Part shown: in pieces, positions 1-10,341 of the stretch | Layout: every line of letters starts with the position of its first letter | Numbering within the stretch: the stretch's first letter is position 1 | NCBI GenBank assembly: GCA_030220185.1 | Contig: JASPKZ010010275.1 | Coordinates: forward strand, 930,001 to 994,000 | DNA: 64,000 nt | Reading direction: 5' to 3' | From: Diploptera punctata | Taxonomy: Eukaryota; Arthropoda; Insecta; Blattodea; Blaberidae | Notes under the pieces: model-generated | Seen by the model: the letters and a program-made list of their open reading frames with translations, nothing else | Told to the model about the DNA's origin: nothing | The model's database searches: none | Program-made: the position numbers and the translations under genes

Positions 1-632
1 CCAAGTCTGTGTAGATGTTTATTCAGGCAGTCATGTCCCGTTAGCAGTCTGAATATTGCTACTGCAGATTTTCTTTGTAATGTAGTAATGTCATAAGCTT
101 GTAGATTTTCCCATTCCTTTCCAGATGTTTTGGTGGTGTATTCTTTTCTAAGTTTATTGATATATTTATTTGAGATAATTATTTTGATAGAGTGGAAGGA
201 AACTGGAGTAGATGTTGGGTTCGAAACTATTTTGCTACCCTTCTTGGCCAGAAAATCGGCTATTTCATTGCATGTCACTCTACAATTGGCCGGAATCCAT
301 TGAAGTACAACTTGTTTGTATAGGCGAGATAACTGTTTTATTATTTTGTGACATTTGATAATTTTTATGTTTTTGGGTGTTGTGTCTCGTGTTATAGCAA
401 GACTGGCTGCTTTGGAGTCACACAGAATTACAACTTTTGTAAATTTTTGAATGTGGTATAAAATATTTTGTAAACTTAAGAAAATTGCTAGAATTTCGCC
501 ATCAAAGTTTGTTGAATTTGTGTTTAGTTTACGATAAAAGGAAAAAAGTGGGCATACGCACCAGCACCAGTGCCACCCTCATTTGGTAGGCTGGACCCAT
601 CTGTAAAAATGTTTATCCATTCAGGAGCAGGT
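1..632 (-). pseudogene. RNase H domain and C-terminal part of a non-LTR retrotransposon (broken)
   Basis: Read on the minus strand, this stretch is open for about 200 codons apart from one frame change near 550, and it runs off the window start. The order is an RNase H first strand with TDGSS (near 594), then DGE (near 505), CDSKAA (near 415) and NEIADFLAKKG (near 255). Those four acidic positions are the expected D-E-D-D set of LINE-encoded RNase H. After them comes a basic tail with LLTGHDCLNKHL, typical of the region before the C-terminal zinc knuckle. RNase H of I/R1/Jockey-type LINEs removes RNA from the RNA-DNA hybrid during reverse transcription. There is no ATG at the start and the reverse transcriptase is absent, so this is a fragment. 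Clade assignment is inference. Confidence 0.8.
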
Positions 633-1045
633 TATTGTTAAAAGCATCATTACTTATGGAGCAGAACTTCGGTCATTAACAAAAAAACAAATACGTTTAT
701 TTTGGCAACTAAAATGGATTTTATACAAAGGGCAGCATGAAATTTAAGAAGAAAAAATTAGAAACTCAGTTATAACGGAGAAAATGAAAATTGAAGATAC
801 TATTTTGGATTATATTAAAACTCAGCAATTAAGATGATAAGGACATGCCCAGCGAATTCAAGAGGATCGGCTACCAAAATGTATTTTGGAATGGGAACCT
901 GAGGTAAGACGTGGCAGAGGAAGATCTAAAACTTCCTGGAGTTAGGGAATACATTTATACATGAAGGAGAAACATCTACAACCAGGAGATTGGATGGACC
1001 GACAAAATTGGCTATTAGGAATCGTACGATGTCAAAGACATTAAT
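633..1045 (+). pseudogene. C-terminal fragment of an RTE-like LINE reverse transcriptase
   Basis: Translation shows IITYGAELRSLTKKQ, then GHAQRIQEDRLPK and EWEPEVRRGRGRSKTSW, the usual C-terminal signature of RTE-like LINE proteins (YGAE/W, GHVxRM, GRPRxxW). Several stop codons interrupt it. A related fragment with TYGAELWPLTTK lies on the minus strand at 56880-57040. It abuts the RNase H fragment in the opposite orientation, so the two are separate insertions. Confidence 0.7.
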
Positions 1046-1253
1046 CAACCGATGATCTATCTATAATATATTAAAGCGTTTTGCATATTTTATGTTTTGT
1101 TTGTAGGACCATACAAATACGCAGGTCTTATACTGAGATTTTTACTTCAATACTTGCTTCCTGCATGTTTGAATGAAGTATCCACATTTTTCTTAAATTA
1201 ATATCCATAATTACATGATGTACATCTACGAGGCATGATTGACAAACAATATA

Positions 1254-1322
1254 TCAGGATAGGGATGCATGGAGAGCTTATGTCCGCGAGGGCATGAACC
1301 TACGGGTTCGATAGAGCCAGTG
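1254..1322 (+). pseudogene. 3' end fragment of RTE-A
   Basis: About 70 bases match the last codons and 3' terminus of the full-length RTE-A at 40394-43667: AYVRxxMNLRVR, a stop, then agccagtg. Only the extreme end remains. Confidence 0.75.
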
Positions 1323-1439
1323 CATTTGTTAGTTATATGCCGTGAAAGAGAAATTGCGTGTTTCTCTAGACTTTTTGGAAAAAAGTTTTCCAACTGAATC
1401 GTTCTTGAACATCTTTGTACTCAAGACATAATATGTTTT

Positions 1440-1712
1440 AAAATATATATACAGTCAATATGCCCATTTCACCAATTAATGTTTTAAAATGGTCAACAAG
1501 TTTCCACAGCCAAGCTGTCATTCTCAAGACCAGATATTGACTGAAGACAAAATTGATAATAAATAAATAAACAAATTTGTTTATTTATTTATTATTAATT
1601 TTGTCTTCAGTCAATATCTGGTCTTGAGAATGACAGCTTGGCTGTGGAAACTTGTTGACCATTTTAAAACATTAATTGGTGAAATGGGCATATTGACTGT
1701 ACATATATTTTA
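1440..1712. repeat. Near-perfect palindrome with no spacer
   Basis: The two halves, 1451-1575 and 1576-1700, are reverse complements of each other with one mismatch that I can see, meeting at acaaa/tttgt with no loop. Weaker symmetry extends to about 1440 and 1712. RNA from either strand would fold into a hairpin of roughly 125 bp. No coding sequence is visible. It could be a foldback element, an inverted duplication or an assembly artefact. Confidence 0.85.
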
Positions 1713-2204
1713 ATATTTTATCACCAAGAAGATCACTTGTGTATTAAATAATATGTTTTGTTTCCTCCGTAAAATTAAGGCCTATAAATAAGTGTACGGT
1801 GCATCTCGGACATTATTTATTAGATCTTAATATTAATCTACCGCCTTGGCGTGCTCAGAAGAGTCCCCATATTCCACTATTGTCCATTTGGCTTAACTTT
1901 GCAAGAAATTTGTAGAAAGAGGCAGCTGTGTTCACCTGTCTCACTCGCACCAGTGTTGTCGGTTTTCTTCACTAGATGGTAATAGGGATAAGGGGGAAGA
2001 GGAAAACTGGCAATAAGGTAGGTCCTCTCTTTTGTAATTGAGCGAAAGTGGTCAAGGATCTACCCTCATAGCCTATCTCCATCTCTCTCTTTGCCAAATT
2101 AAGCCAGATATACAATATGTGACCCGTGTTGGATTCATTATAGGGTAGAATATTTAAAATCCCCGTCTTTGGACCAGGTATGTGTCCTGTAGTTGTGTAT
2201 GTAT
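1713..2204. other. No gene recognised
   Basis: Mixed, mildly AT-rich sequence. An 83-codon minus-strand open frame at 1972-2223 has no recognisable motif. I see nothing supportable. Confidence 0.4.
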
Positions 2205-2470
2205 GTCCCGCGCCGTAGCCCAATGGTTAAGACAATATGCCTTGGCGCAGAGCTACGGGACTTGCGTTGATTCGAGTCCCCATGCGGCAGGAAATTTTCT
2301 CATGGAGTTTCGACCAGTATAGGATCGAGAGGAATTTGGGTAGCTACAATAAGCATCGCCTCCAGGTTGAGAAAACCCGTTATAACGACTGGCGGACCTG
2401 ACATGCTGACCACATGTCACTCCTACACTGGCTAGATGATCGACTACCTCTGTGATTAGCACTTTCTCGG
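2205..2470 (+). mobile_element. SINE-E, tRNA-derived
   Basis: It opens with a tRNA-like head: an A-box-like tagcccaatggtt and a B-box-like gattcgagtcccc. The body (catggagtttcgaccag...) matches, in inverted orientation, the SINE-E nested at 52043-52391. The nested copy has a clean target duplication, which confirms that this is a mobile unit. Confidence 0.75.
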
Positions 2471-2855
2471 TAAATTCATCAGAATCAGATGATGTCATTG
2501 TTAAACAAGGATACGATTATCAACACACTACAGCACTATGATCAACAATCGTTCTGCAACAACAGAATATGAAATATATGTTATTCGACTTCACATTCCA
2601 TTATCTTCGAGTACAGATGGAGCTGCTGTTAGGCGAGATATATAATGTCGAAGAAGGAAATTCATTACTTCTCAAACATTGCGCTAAATGTTAGGTCCTA
2701 TATCTTCCTCTACTTACGTCTACAGCGAAGCTTTGATTACTTGCAGAGCTCAAAAAGTAATTCTGATATAATAATCATTATTCTGAATCATTTTTAGTTT
2801 TGCTTTATACATATATAATTAATTATTAACTTGCTTTTACTCTTGTAATTGATTA
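2471..2855. other. No gene recognised
   Basis: AT-rich spacer with no long open frame, no clear repeat and no RNA gene that I can see. Confidence 0.4.
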
Positions 2856-3001
2856 GCCGCCCAGAACAAGGGTTTAACCCTATTTTTTCTAAAATTTGGA
2901 TTTTATATGGAAAATAATTCCAGATGGCATTAATAAACCTTTTTTTTCATGTATAACTTTAATTGAGAAAAGATGGGAGTTGCAAACTTGTTCTGGGCGG
3001 C
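2856..3001. mobile_element. Short TIR element (MITE-like), 146 bp
   Basis: Perfect 15-bp terminal inverted repeats, gccgcccagaacaag at 2856-2870 and its complement at 2987-3001, enclose about 116 bp of noncoding AT-rich sequence. No convincing target-site duplication is visible, so the superfamily is unassigned. Confidence 0.6.
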
Positions 3002-3321
3002 TCCTCAATTGAATTGTCCGGTCTGAGTAAGGAATGAAGACCAAAATAATTAGAATATGAACACTTTTGTCTTTGCTTCCCAAAATTATTATATGTAATG
3101 AATTTCTTCTAATATGTATGTATATTCAGAAATCTAAAAAGCGTAATCTGATTCTTTATAATTCGTCAAAATGAAAAAAATATGTAATAAACATGTCTTT
3201 AAATGGTTGTTTAACAGTCTGGAATTCACTTATTTTTATATTATATTTGCTGACATTATGTGTAGAGAATGATTATATCTAAATATAGCGTGGAATATTT
3301 GTGTTTTAAATTATATATATA
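3002..3321. other. No gene recognised
   Basis: AT-rich sequence between a MITE and a SINE. No structure seen. Confidence 0.4.
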
Positions 3322-3658
3322 GTCTACCGCTGTGGTCTCGAGGTAGCGTGCTGCCTTGCTACGCAGCGGGCCCGATTCGATCCCCGGTCGGGGCAGTTTT
3401 TCTGGGTGAGGTTTTTATCGAGGTTTTTTCTCACCTGCAAGACAAATGTCAGCAAAATCTTTAAGGCCCAAACGGTCCTGAAATCATATGTCCATCACGA
3501 TCATCCTTATCATTATCATCATCATCCTTCACCGGTGTGGAAAGCAACGGGAAGCTACCACACCTACAATTCCCTAGTAAAGCTGCAAAGCATAGCATGA
3601 AAATGCTACGTATGATTGCAGTGAAAGACCTGCCCTCGGGCAGAATTACTATGGATGG
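3322..3658 (+). mobile_element. SINE-A
   Basis: Complete copy. The tRNA-like head has tggtctcgaggtag and the B-box gattcgatccccgg. The body follows (gtgaggttttt..., cacctgcaagacaaatgtcag), then a (CAT)-rich stretch and the SINE-A tail: caccggtgtggaaagcaacg, a short hairpin (gcatagcatgaaaatgctacg) and the palindrome ctgccctcgggcag. It ends in (TA)n. The anticodon-stem region (gctgcctt..., gcagcgg) resembles tRNA-Asp; that reading is mine. Confidence 0.85.
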
Positions 3659-3682
3659 AGATATATATATATATATATATAT
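3659..3682. repeat. (TA)n microsatellite
   Basis: Eleven or more TA units directly downstream of SINE-A. Several other SINE-A copies also end next to (TA)n. Confidence 0.9.
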
Positions 3683-3699
3683 TACTGGATAACATTCAA

Positions 3700-3962
3700 C
3701 TGACCAGCTTCGTGAGCTAGGGTTTAGCGTTTCTGACTATTGTTCATGAGGTCCCGTGTTCGATTCCCGGTCAGGCAACAGGAATTTTTCCTTTGGTTGC
3801 AGGTTAAGAACTCTCCTGGCGTTTCATTATCATTTATAACCCATCATATCATCCGGGTAACGTAACTCAACCTTCCAGGTGCCCAACCTAAGAAATGGAT
3901 TACAATTCCGTCAATGCCAGGAGAGAAAGCCAGAAATTCATAAACGACAACTTTGTCGGCTA
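3700..3962 (+). mobile_element. SINE with a divergent tRNA-like head and the SINE-B tail
   Basis: The head (cgtgagctagggtttagcg, B-box ttcgattcccggtcagg) is unlike the SINE-A/B head. The 3' half (aactctcctggcg ... catatcatccgggtaacg ... caatgccaggagag) is the SINE-B tail. The ends of the tail are complementary (ctctcctggcg and cgtcaatgccaggagag), so its RNA could form a long-range stem. This is a head-tail recombinant of two SINE types. Confidence 0.65.
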
Positions 3963-4589
3963 CCCAAATGAAAATTGTTATTGCAATCCTAGGCCATGGC
4001 AGGCAAGACCGATTACTGAGAATTTTAGAGTCACGATAAAACAATATATAGCTGTTTTCTTCTTTTATTAAAAAATATTAGGATATTTCAAGTACTTAAA
4101 TAATTTAATGTTCATGCAACACTAACATATGAAATCATACAGCACCTAGAGTATTTGGTTGTATCCGTTAGATTCTGTACATATTTATTGTGTTTTGTCA
4201 GATGTCCTTATGGAATGTCTGAATGATATTAATGCAATGACGATTGTGATGAAATGGGTATATGATGAAATGAAACGTCAATTCAACATTTGCCTGAGAA
4301 TTGAAAAAAACTAAGCAAAATACTGGATCGAATTTATTGGATCTACAATTTCAATTCGGGACTTTCGAAAAAAGTATGAAACATAATCACATGATTCTAG
4401 TCGTCCGGTATTTAAACAATTCAGGAAATAAATCGCCTATGTTTCATCTTATTTAACATATAAAAATGAAATTAGCATCTACAATATTATGTATACATGA
4501 TCTGAAATAAGTTTAAGGCAATTACACTGGTCAACATGATTTTTGTCTCATGAGTATCAATAGTTCTTTATCGTGTTCTTTTTGAATAT
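3963..4589. other. No gene recognised
   Basis: AT-rich. From about 4560 it begins to match element K, which has a second copy at 22926-23391 on the other strand. Confidence 0.4.
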
Positions 4590-5005
4590 GTATTCGGAAT
4601 TTCTCCATCACCCACAGTTTTTTATTTCAATATCAATTAATGGATTTAAATAATTATTTTTTTAATAAACCTAGATTTCTTTCCGGGAAAATCTTGGTGC
4701 CGTGAGCGATGAGCAGGGGGAACACTTTCATCAGAAGATTTCACCAATGGAAAAGAGATATCAAGGCAAATGGAATCCTAATATCCTGGCCGATTATTGT
4801 TGGACCATCAAGAGAGATACTCCACAGGCAAAATATAGCAGAAAAGTGTCATTTCTTACTTTCTATGTGAGTCCGAATTTTCGAATAGGCCTATTGTATA
4901 GTTACGAATGTAGAAAATATTAAAGTGTTTGCGTCTCTCGGAAACATTGCATGATGGAAAAAAACCGATATCATATTTGAATTCAGGAGAAAAAAATACT
5001 ATTAG
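4590..5005 (+). pseudogene. Element K: transposon-derived exon fragment (EQGEHFHQ family), copy 1
   Basis: An open frame at 4680-4921 reads FRENLGAVSDEQGEHFHQ and then MEKRYQGKWNPN and ADYCWTIKRD. I recognise this conserved block from the C-terminus of uncharacterised proteins spread through arthropod genomes, probably transposon-derived; that is recollection. A diverged copy with the same block and the same flanks, carrying stops, lies on the minus strand at 22926-23391. Shared noncoding flanks on both sides argue that the unit moved as DNA. The frame could begin at an acceptor-like cctag near 4669. Confidence 0.55.
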
Positions 5006-5056
5006 AATTATATTTTTCTTTCTAAGACAAAAAAGTTTATTTTTTGTTGCTCACAA

Positions 5057-5981
5057 GGAAAGTATTTATGTTGGACCAGTTGGATTGTAACAAAAATTGT
5101 TAATTGATTGGCATTAAATATGATGACGTATTTTGCTGCAAAATTAATACAACTCGTGTTATTTGTCATAAAATTTCAATCTCGCCATTGACCGCTTCGT
5201 AACGGCACGGTTGCTCATTGCAGCTGGTTAAAAACAAGGGCAGTTAACTGGGCGAAGTTTCCCACCTTGTTAACATCAATAACTATTTTTTTTACAGGTT
5301 CTTCGTGATTTTCATTTTTTTTTCCTGAACTATAGATTCTAACGTAGTTAAGACGTATAATGGATTTATTATGCCCATTTTATTATTTTGATGAAATATT
5401 TTATTGACTCACAATATTATTACCTGTAAATGTACACATTTATGTGTAAATATACTGTTATGTCCTAAAAAAAAGTATTATTTTACACCATAAATACGCT
5501 AATCAGTAAATAATAACCTAAAACAAATATTCTATTGTACTTGCAATGTATCGGATATTTTATGTACAATGGAAACAATTAGTATATATTGTACGAAAAC
5601 TCCACTGCGAGAGTGGAAAAAATATTCACATTCCGGTACGCTGCTCTTCAAATAACCGTGCCGCTCCGTTGCAATATTCATTTCGTTAGTTCATATCTCT
5701 CTCCCTGTCTCTTATTGTTCTTCCCTCTTTCACCACCACTATTATTTTCTATTTTTATTTGTTTATTTTATTTTTTCGCCAAATGTTTTACTTATTTATT
5801 TTGTCATGTACCGATGTTAAGCATTTTTTTCCCCTATTTTATTGTTCTTTATTTCGTGTCAAATATTATGCACACTATTCAATTTGCAGTGAAATGACTA
5901 ATATCACGGTGTTCAGTATCCTTCATTCAACATATCCTCCTATTTTTGTTACAATCCAACTGGTCCAACATAAGTACTTCC
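5057..5981. mobile_element. Candidate 925-bp TIR element
   Basis: About 41 bp at 5057-5098 (with atgttggaccagttggattg) recurs inverted at 5941-5981 with two or three mismatches. The interior is noncoding and AT- or CT-rich. It holds low-complexity frames at 5589-5897 that I do not believe. Superfamily and target duplication are not evident. Confidence 0.5.
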
Positions 5982-6597
5982 ATTGTCAGTGTTATTGGAA
6001 AATATTAACTGAGGATAGGAATTGTAAAATGTCTGCCCGGGTTTAATGGTGCAGCGATTTAGTTAGTTAAAACATTACATAAGCTTAGTTTTAAAAATGT
6101 GTGTAAATTGTAGAATTTTCTAAAATGTATTGTTTGATGTTCTTTGGAGATTTACTTATTTTGAAGATATTTCAGATGATCAGGTTTCACATTTCTAGAA
6201 CACGAGGAGGCCGTGGATTGTTGGAAATCGAGTGAAATGGAGACCGAAGAGGATTATATTTTGTTATCAGAGAAACGCACTCAGAGGGAAAAGAACATTA
6301 TGTACGTTTCATGATCGAGGCCGATTTATGTCTTCATTCTCATAACAACACTGAGGATTATTCCCAACCCTCGCCAATCCTCTCATCCCCCCCATCAAAA
6401 CCAATGACTTCACGAAACAACTCGCTACAATCCCACAGTGATATGTTTCATGGATCTCTCGCAACAACAAACTTTCTTATACAGAGAGAAAACATTCCCC
6501 ATAATATTATATGTATATATCACTCTCTATTTAATAAAAGAAATAACAAATATACGGCCACATACCTCCTCTTCCACTTTAATCAATGAAAATATAA
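5982..6597. other. No gene recognised
   Basis: Open frames up to 92 codons occur at 6311-6589 but have no motif and irregular composition. No RNA gene or repeat was identified. Confidence 0.35.
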
Positions 6598-6599
6598 TA

Positions 6600-7144
6600 C
6601 ACCGTGTCCAATTCAAACCTCCCACATTTTAATTAATCATAACTCTCAAAGTATGCGGAACTATGAAATGAGGTTGGTATTAAAATAAAGAGAAACTCAA
6701 GGAACTTTTGTTTTCATTGTTGCAGTTAATTCATCTGTCGCATGTTGGACAATAATGACATAAAACAAAATAGCGAGCACAAACTATTTTCTCGTATGCA
6801 GAGACGAAGTCAATAATTACAGTGCAAAGAAATTACCAAATAAAATCTTCCATTATTTTCCAAGAAGAAGAAATTACCGGAGAGAATATGGAGGAAATAC
6901 ACCTTGTGGCAAGACCATTAAGGCATGGCTTCAGAAGTTTCTGGCGACTGGAAGCGTTAAAAAAGAATCAGGAGGTGCTCGTATACGTGAAAGATTGAAG
7001 AACGATGCAGATACAGAGGATTTTAATATGTGACAATGAAAATTCTTTGAGTTTCTGTTTCGTTTAATACCGGCCTCATTTCATAATCCCGCATAAGTTG
7101 TTAGTTATGATTAATTAAAATGTGGGAGGTTTGAATGGGACATC

Positions 7145-7147
<3 letters not shown>
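6600..7147 (+). mobile_element. Non-autonomous Tc1/mariner-like element with a transposase N-terminal remnant
   Basis: TA dinucleotides flank the element. The left end, caccgtgtccaattcaaacc, is repeated inverted at the right as ggtttgaatgggacatcctg, and similarity continues about 120 bp inwards. The interior at 6800-7010 translates in shifted frames to AETKSIITVQRNYQIK, then NYRREYGGNTPC and KTIKAWLQKFLATGS. That is the helix-turn-helix region often annotated as DUF4817 in insect mariner-related transposases. No DDE catalytic core is left, so it must rely on a partner. Confidence 0.7.

Positions 7148-7182
<35 letters not shown>
7148..7182. repeat. (TA)n microsatellite
   Basis: Pure TA run adjoining the right end of the mariner-like element. 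It may have grown from the TA target duplication. Confidence 0.85.
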
Positions 7183-7184
<2 letters not shown>

Positions 7185-7191
7185 TTATAAA

Positions 7192-7405
7192 TTAAACTTC
7201 TTCAACACATGGAAGAACACAGGAACAGTTCGATAGAACAACTGCAAAGAATGACAGAGGATAGGATACCAAAGATGACCACTGCTGTATAATCCTGGAG
7301 GACGAAGATCGATAGGAAGACCAAGAAAGCTGCGCTGAACAGATGTGAGATCGGAGTAGGCAAAAACCTAATCCGTGAAGTTTGATGATGATGATAATAA
7401 TGGAT
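7192..7405 (+). pseudogene. RTE-like LINE 3' end with (GAT)n tail
   Basis: Translation in shifted frames gives LLQHMEEHRNSS, QRMTEDRIPK and similar, the C-terminus of the same family as 34140-34642. It ends in cgtgaagtttgatgatgatg. The short GAT tail is typical of RTE-type 3' ends. Confidence 0.65.
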
Positions 7406-7461
7406 TTGTACTAATAACAGTGAAATTATGAGACTCAAATTAGTATTATTATAGAAATAAA

Positions 7462-7581
7462 AGAACTGCAATGGGCAGGACATGTGGCCCGAATTGGGAA
7501 TGAAAGAGCATGGAAACTCCTTGTAGGGAAAGCCCTCAGTTAGTTGGCCAAAACTTAAGTGGAAGAATAACATTAACTTAA
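7462..7581 (+). pseudogene. RTE-A C-terminal fragment
   Basis: About 120 bases match the RTE-A region encoding RWAGHVARxGNE and AWKLLVGK, followed by W-K-N-N-I-N. The last part (7555-7581) is also the outer edge of the large inverted repeat, so the duplication captured it. Confidence 0.7.
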
Positions 7582-8531
7582 GCCTCCTGAGACCTCTAGT
7601 GATATAACTTTATCTTTACATTGAACATGTAGTCCAAGATCCGGCTGCAAAATTACTAGGTTCATCAAGTGGATGAACAAAATCAATTTTTTAAAATAAA
7701 ATTGTGAATTACTTAATACATTTTTGCCGAGTTGCCTATGAAATTTGGCCGCCAGTATGTTTAATTAAAATATAATTAATTAATTTGAAATAATTTGATT
7801 CACTTTTTATTAAAATAAATTATAATCCAGTTGACAGAAATTGATGTATAGAGCTTGAAAAGTTTTGGTTGCCATCGCACACTTGGCCGTAAACCTCCTC
7901 GCGGCTACAGCAGGCTGTGATACCAATCAGTAATAAAATGGCGGCAAGTACGTATTTATTGTTTTATATTGTTTCTAATAAAACTCAGTTTGTTTAAAAT
8001 GCTGTGATTTATTTCATATAATGTATATTAACACTTCCTTTTGGATATATTTTTGTATATACATTGTACGTAGTATACATAAAGGGCAGTGGTTTTACTT
8101 CCCGCTGCGAGGGGCCAATATAAAACAATAAATACGTACTTATCACCATTTTATTACTGATTGGTGTCACAGCCTGTTGTAGCCGCGAGGAGGTTTACGG
8201 CCAGTGTACAATGGAAACCAAAACGTTTCAAGCTCTATACATCGGTTTCTGCGAACTGGATTATAATTTATTTTAATAACAAGTGAATCAAATTATTTCA
8301 AATTAATTAATTATATTTTAATTAAACATACTGGCGGCCAAATTTCATAGGCAACTCGGCAAAAATGTATTAAGTAATTCACAATTTTATTTAAAAAAAT
8401 TGATTTTGTTCATCCACTTGATGAACCTAGTAATTTTGCAGCCGGATCTTGGACTACATGTTCAATGTAAAGATAAAGTTATATCACTAGAGGTCTCAGG
8501 AGGCTTAAGTTAATGTTATTCTTCCACTTAA
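7555..8531. repeat. Large inverted repeat, arms about 417 bp, spacer 144 bp
   Basis: The left arm 7555-7971 and right arm 8116-8531 are reverse complements with few differences. The outermost bases of both arms (ttaagtggaag...) come from an RTE-A fragment. The inner part of the left arm and the spacer together equal one copy of dispersed family I (also at 19735-20490 and 29945-30450), including the shared cggcaagtacg and gggcagtggttttacttc. The arms therefore duplicate a composite of older pieces instead of forming a classic TIR pair. Confidence 0.8.
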
Positions 8532-8705
8532 ATCAAATTATTTCGAATAAATTAATTATATTTTAATTAAACATACTGACGGCCGAATTTTAATAGGCAA
8601 CTCGGCAAAAATGTATTCAGTAATTCAAGATTTTAATGAAAAAAAAATTGATTTTGTTCATACACTCGATGAACGTAATAATCTTGCAGCCGGATCTTGG
8701 ACTAA
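8530..8705. repeat. Third, direct copy of part of the inverted-repeat arm
   Basis: It matches 8285-8455 in the same orientation with roughly one difference in eight bases (shared ggcaactcggcaaaaatgta and gcagccggatcttggact). It is more diverged than the two arms are from each other, so the arm pair is younger than this duplication. Confidence 0.75.
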
Positions 8706-8783
8706 TAGCACCGGTAATTAAATGTTCATATGATAGGTATACTTGTTAGCTGCATGTACAGTATTAACAAATATGTTTTAGTG

Positions 8784-8836
8784 TTCTGCCCTAGGGCAGG
8801 TCTTCCATTGCAATCATAGCATTTTCATGCTATGCA
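8784..8836 (-). mobile_element. SINE-A 3' tail fragment
   Basis: Contains the diagnostic gccctagggcaggtctt and the gcatagcatgaaaatgc hairpin in inverted orientation. The head is missing. Confidence 0.7.
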
Positions 8837-9284
8837 TAGAAGAAATACTAGATTGGTATTATTTCTCGAAATTGTAATTTTTTAACGAATATGTAATATT
8901 TTTGAAGATCAGAGTCATGATTATTGTTCATGGTTGCACATTATCAAAATGCCTCTATCTAGAGTTCCACTGTTAAAATGGTCAGGTTTCCTAGGAAACC
9001 TACAGTGTAACCAGGCTAAGGGAAACATAGAACTGCAATGTTGTGAAAACACTTTCAAAGGAACTGATGAGTGAGAATAAGTTCTGACATATTGCAGGAA
9101 AGTGTCATACTATAATAGCCCTCTACCATGTTCTACATTAGATGTGTTTAGAGAATTCTATTCTTAGACGTCAAGCACGAAGACTCGTACATTGCGATAA
9201 TGTGATCTAACAGTAATATTCTTACTTTATAGATAGTGATAATTTTGAATGTGGTGTTCCAAACTTTGTTTCTCCTAAGCAACA
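8837..9284. other. No gene recognised
   Basis: No open frame, repeat or RNA gene that I can support. Confidence 0.4.
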
Positions 9285-9678
9285 AAGCTGCTAGGCTCTA
9301 AGAAAATCTACACTTCGCTTGGCCAGATAATACCTAGGAATTTGCTAGATTGAATACGACACTAGGTCACAAGATAACAGTCTGTTAACAATCCCTCTTC
9401 ATAGCACTTCCTCTTACTATTCTTCCTTTTTCACAGTAGCCTCTGCCCGCTCCTGGAATTTCCTTCCTCAAGATATCAGGGGTTGCCGCACATTAACACT
9501 TCAAGTCACGCTTATACAGTTAGTTACCTGTTGTCAAATAATTATTTTTTTTCTCTAGAGTTAAATTTATTCTATACCATTATTATTTTTTTTCTCTTTT
9601 TTTATATCTTGTACATATTATATTTCATTCGTTAAATCTAGAGTAAATCAAAATACTTTATAAATAATAATTGCATTG

Positions 9679-9735
<57 letters not shown>

Positions 9736-9843
9736 AATTGTTTATGTTTATTAAAATTTAGATGTAAGAATATTTTTTGTACTTTTTAAAACCTGGTTGA
9801 GTGATAGACAAGGCTTCAACTCTGCCAGGTAAAATAAAGTTAC

Positions 9844-9889
<46 letters not shown>

Positions 9890-9890
9890 T
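9285..9890 (+). pseudogene. CR1-like LINE: C-terminal coding end, 3' UTR and (ATT)n tail
   Basis: The frame through 9350-9510 reads SLLTIPLHSTSSYYSSFF, TVASARSWNFLP and QDIRGCRTL, the usual last motif (A-R-x-W-N-x-L-P) of CR1/Jockey-type reverse transcriptases. An AT-rich 3' UTR follows, containing (TA)n and (TG)n at about 9680-9735, then ggttgagtgatagacaagg, an aactctgccaggtaaaataaa segment with a polyadenylation-like signal, and a 48-bp (ATT)n tail. This copy ties the dispersed gagtgg...ctctgccag repeats (14249, 16346, 17160, 49241) to a LINE 3' end. Confidence 0.75.
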
Positions 9891-10118
9891 ACTAGCTCGA
9901 GAACTGCGACAGAAGAGCAAAAGATTCTTAATATACAGCCGACACCTCAATATAGAGTTATTAAGTATAAAGTACCGTGTATCATGGATGTCTTATATCA
10001 AATAACTCAGCTAATATATTTGAACCAACGCAGCAAATCGTTGTCAGAATTGGTGGAGTTCTTTTTTCCATAAAAAAAATATATATATTAAAATTATAAT
10101 AAAATACAGCTCTATATA
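9891..10118. other. No gene recognised
   Basis: Short unique-looking stretch between a LINE tail and a MITE. Confidence 0.35.
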
Positions 10119-10122
10119 TTAA

Positions 10123-10322
10123 CCCTTAAATTGACGAACCACTAATTTATCGTGTCTGTTATTTAAATATGATGGACTGCAGTGAAAACGAAATCATGCA
10201 TAAATCTTATTATTAGGTATATTGTGTAATTTGACACACATTTAAGTAATTTATACTCGTTCATTTTATTTTGTCGTCTTAGAAATAAGTTAAATCTATA
10301 GGGTACATTGCCAATTTAAAGG
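10123..10322. mobile_element. piggyBac-like MITE, copy J1
   Basis: A TTAA at 10119-10122 precedes cccttaaattgacg, and the right end ccaatttaaagg is followed by tttaa. Related copies at 11934-12149 and 22814-23489 show the same ends next to TTAA. TTAA targets and CCY-starting ends fit piggyBac; superfamily placement is inference because there is no transposase. Confidence 0.65.
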
Positions 10323-10341
10323 TTTAAAAAATTGTAATATT

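Noticed and set aside
3406..3600. Open frames with SPVWKATGSYHTY, repeated at several places
   Set aside because: These are frames of the SINE-A/SINE-B body and tail, not genes. They recur at 21208, 26739, 38630 and 48794.
5589..6046. Overlapping 95-102 codon frames with hydrophobic stretches
   Set aside because: Composition follows T- and C-rich DNA inside a noncoding TIR element. No conserved motif.
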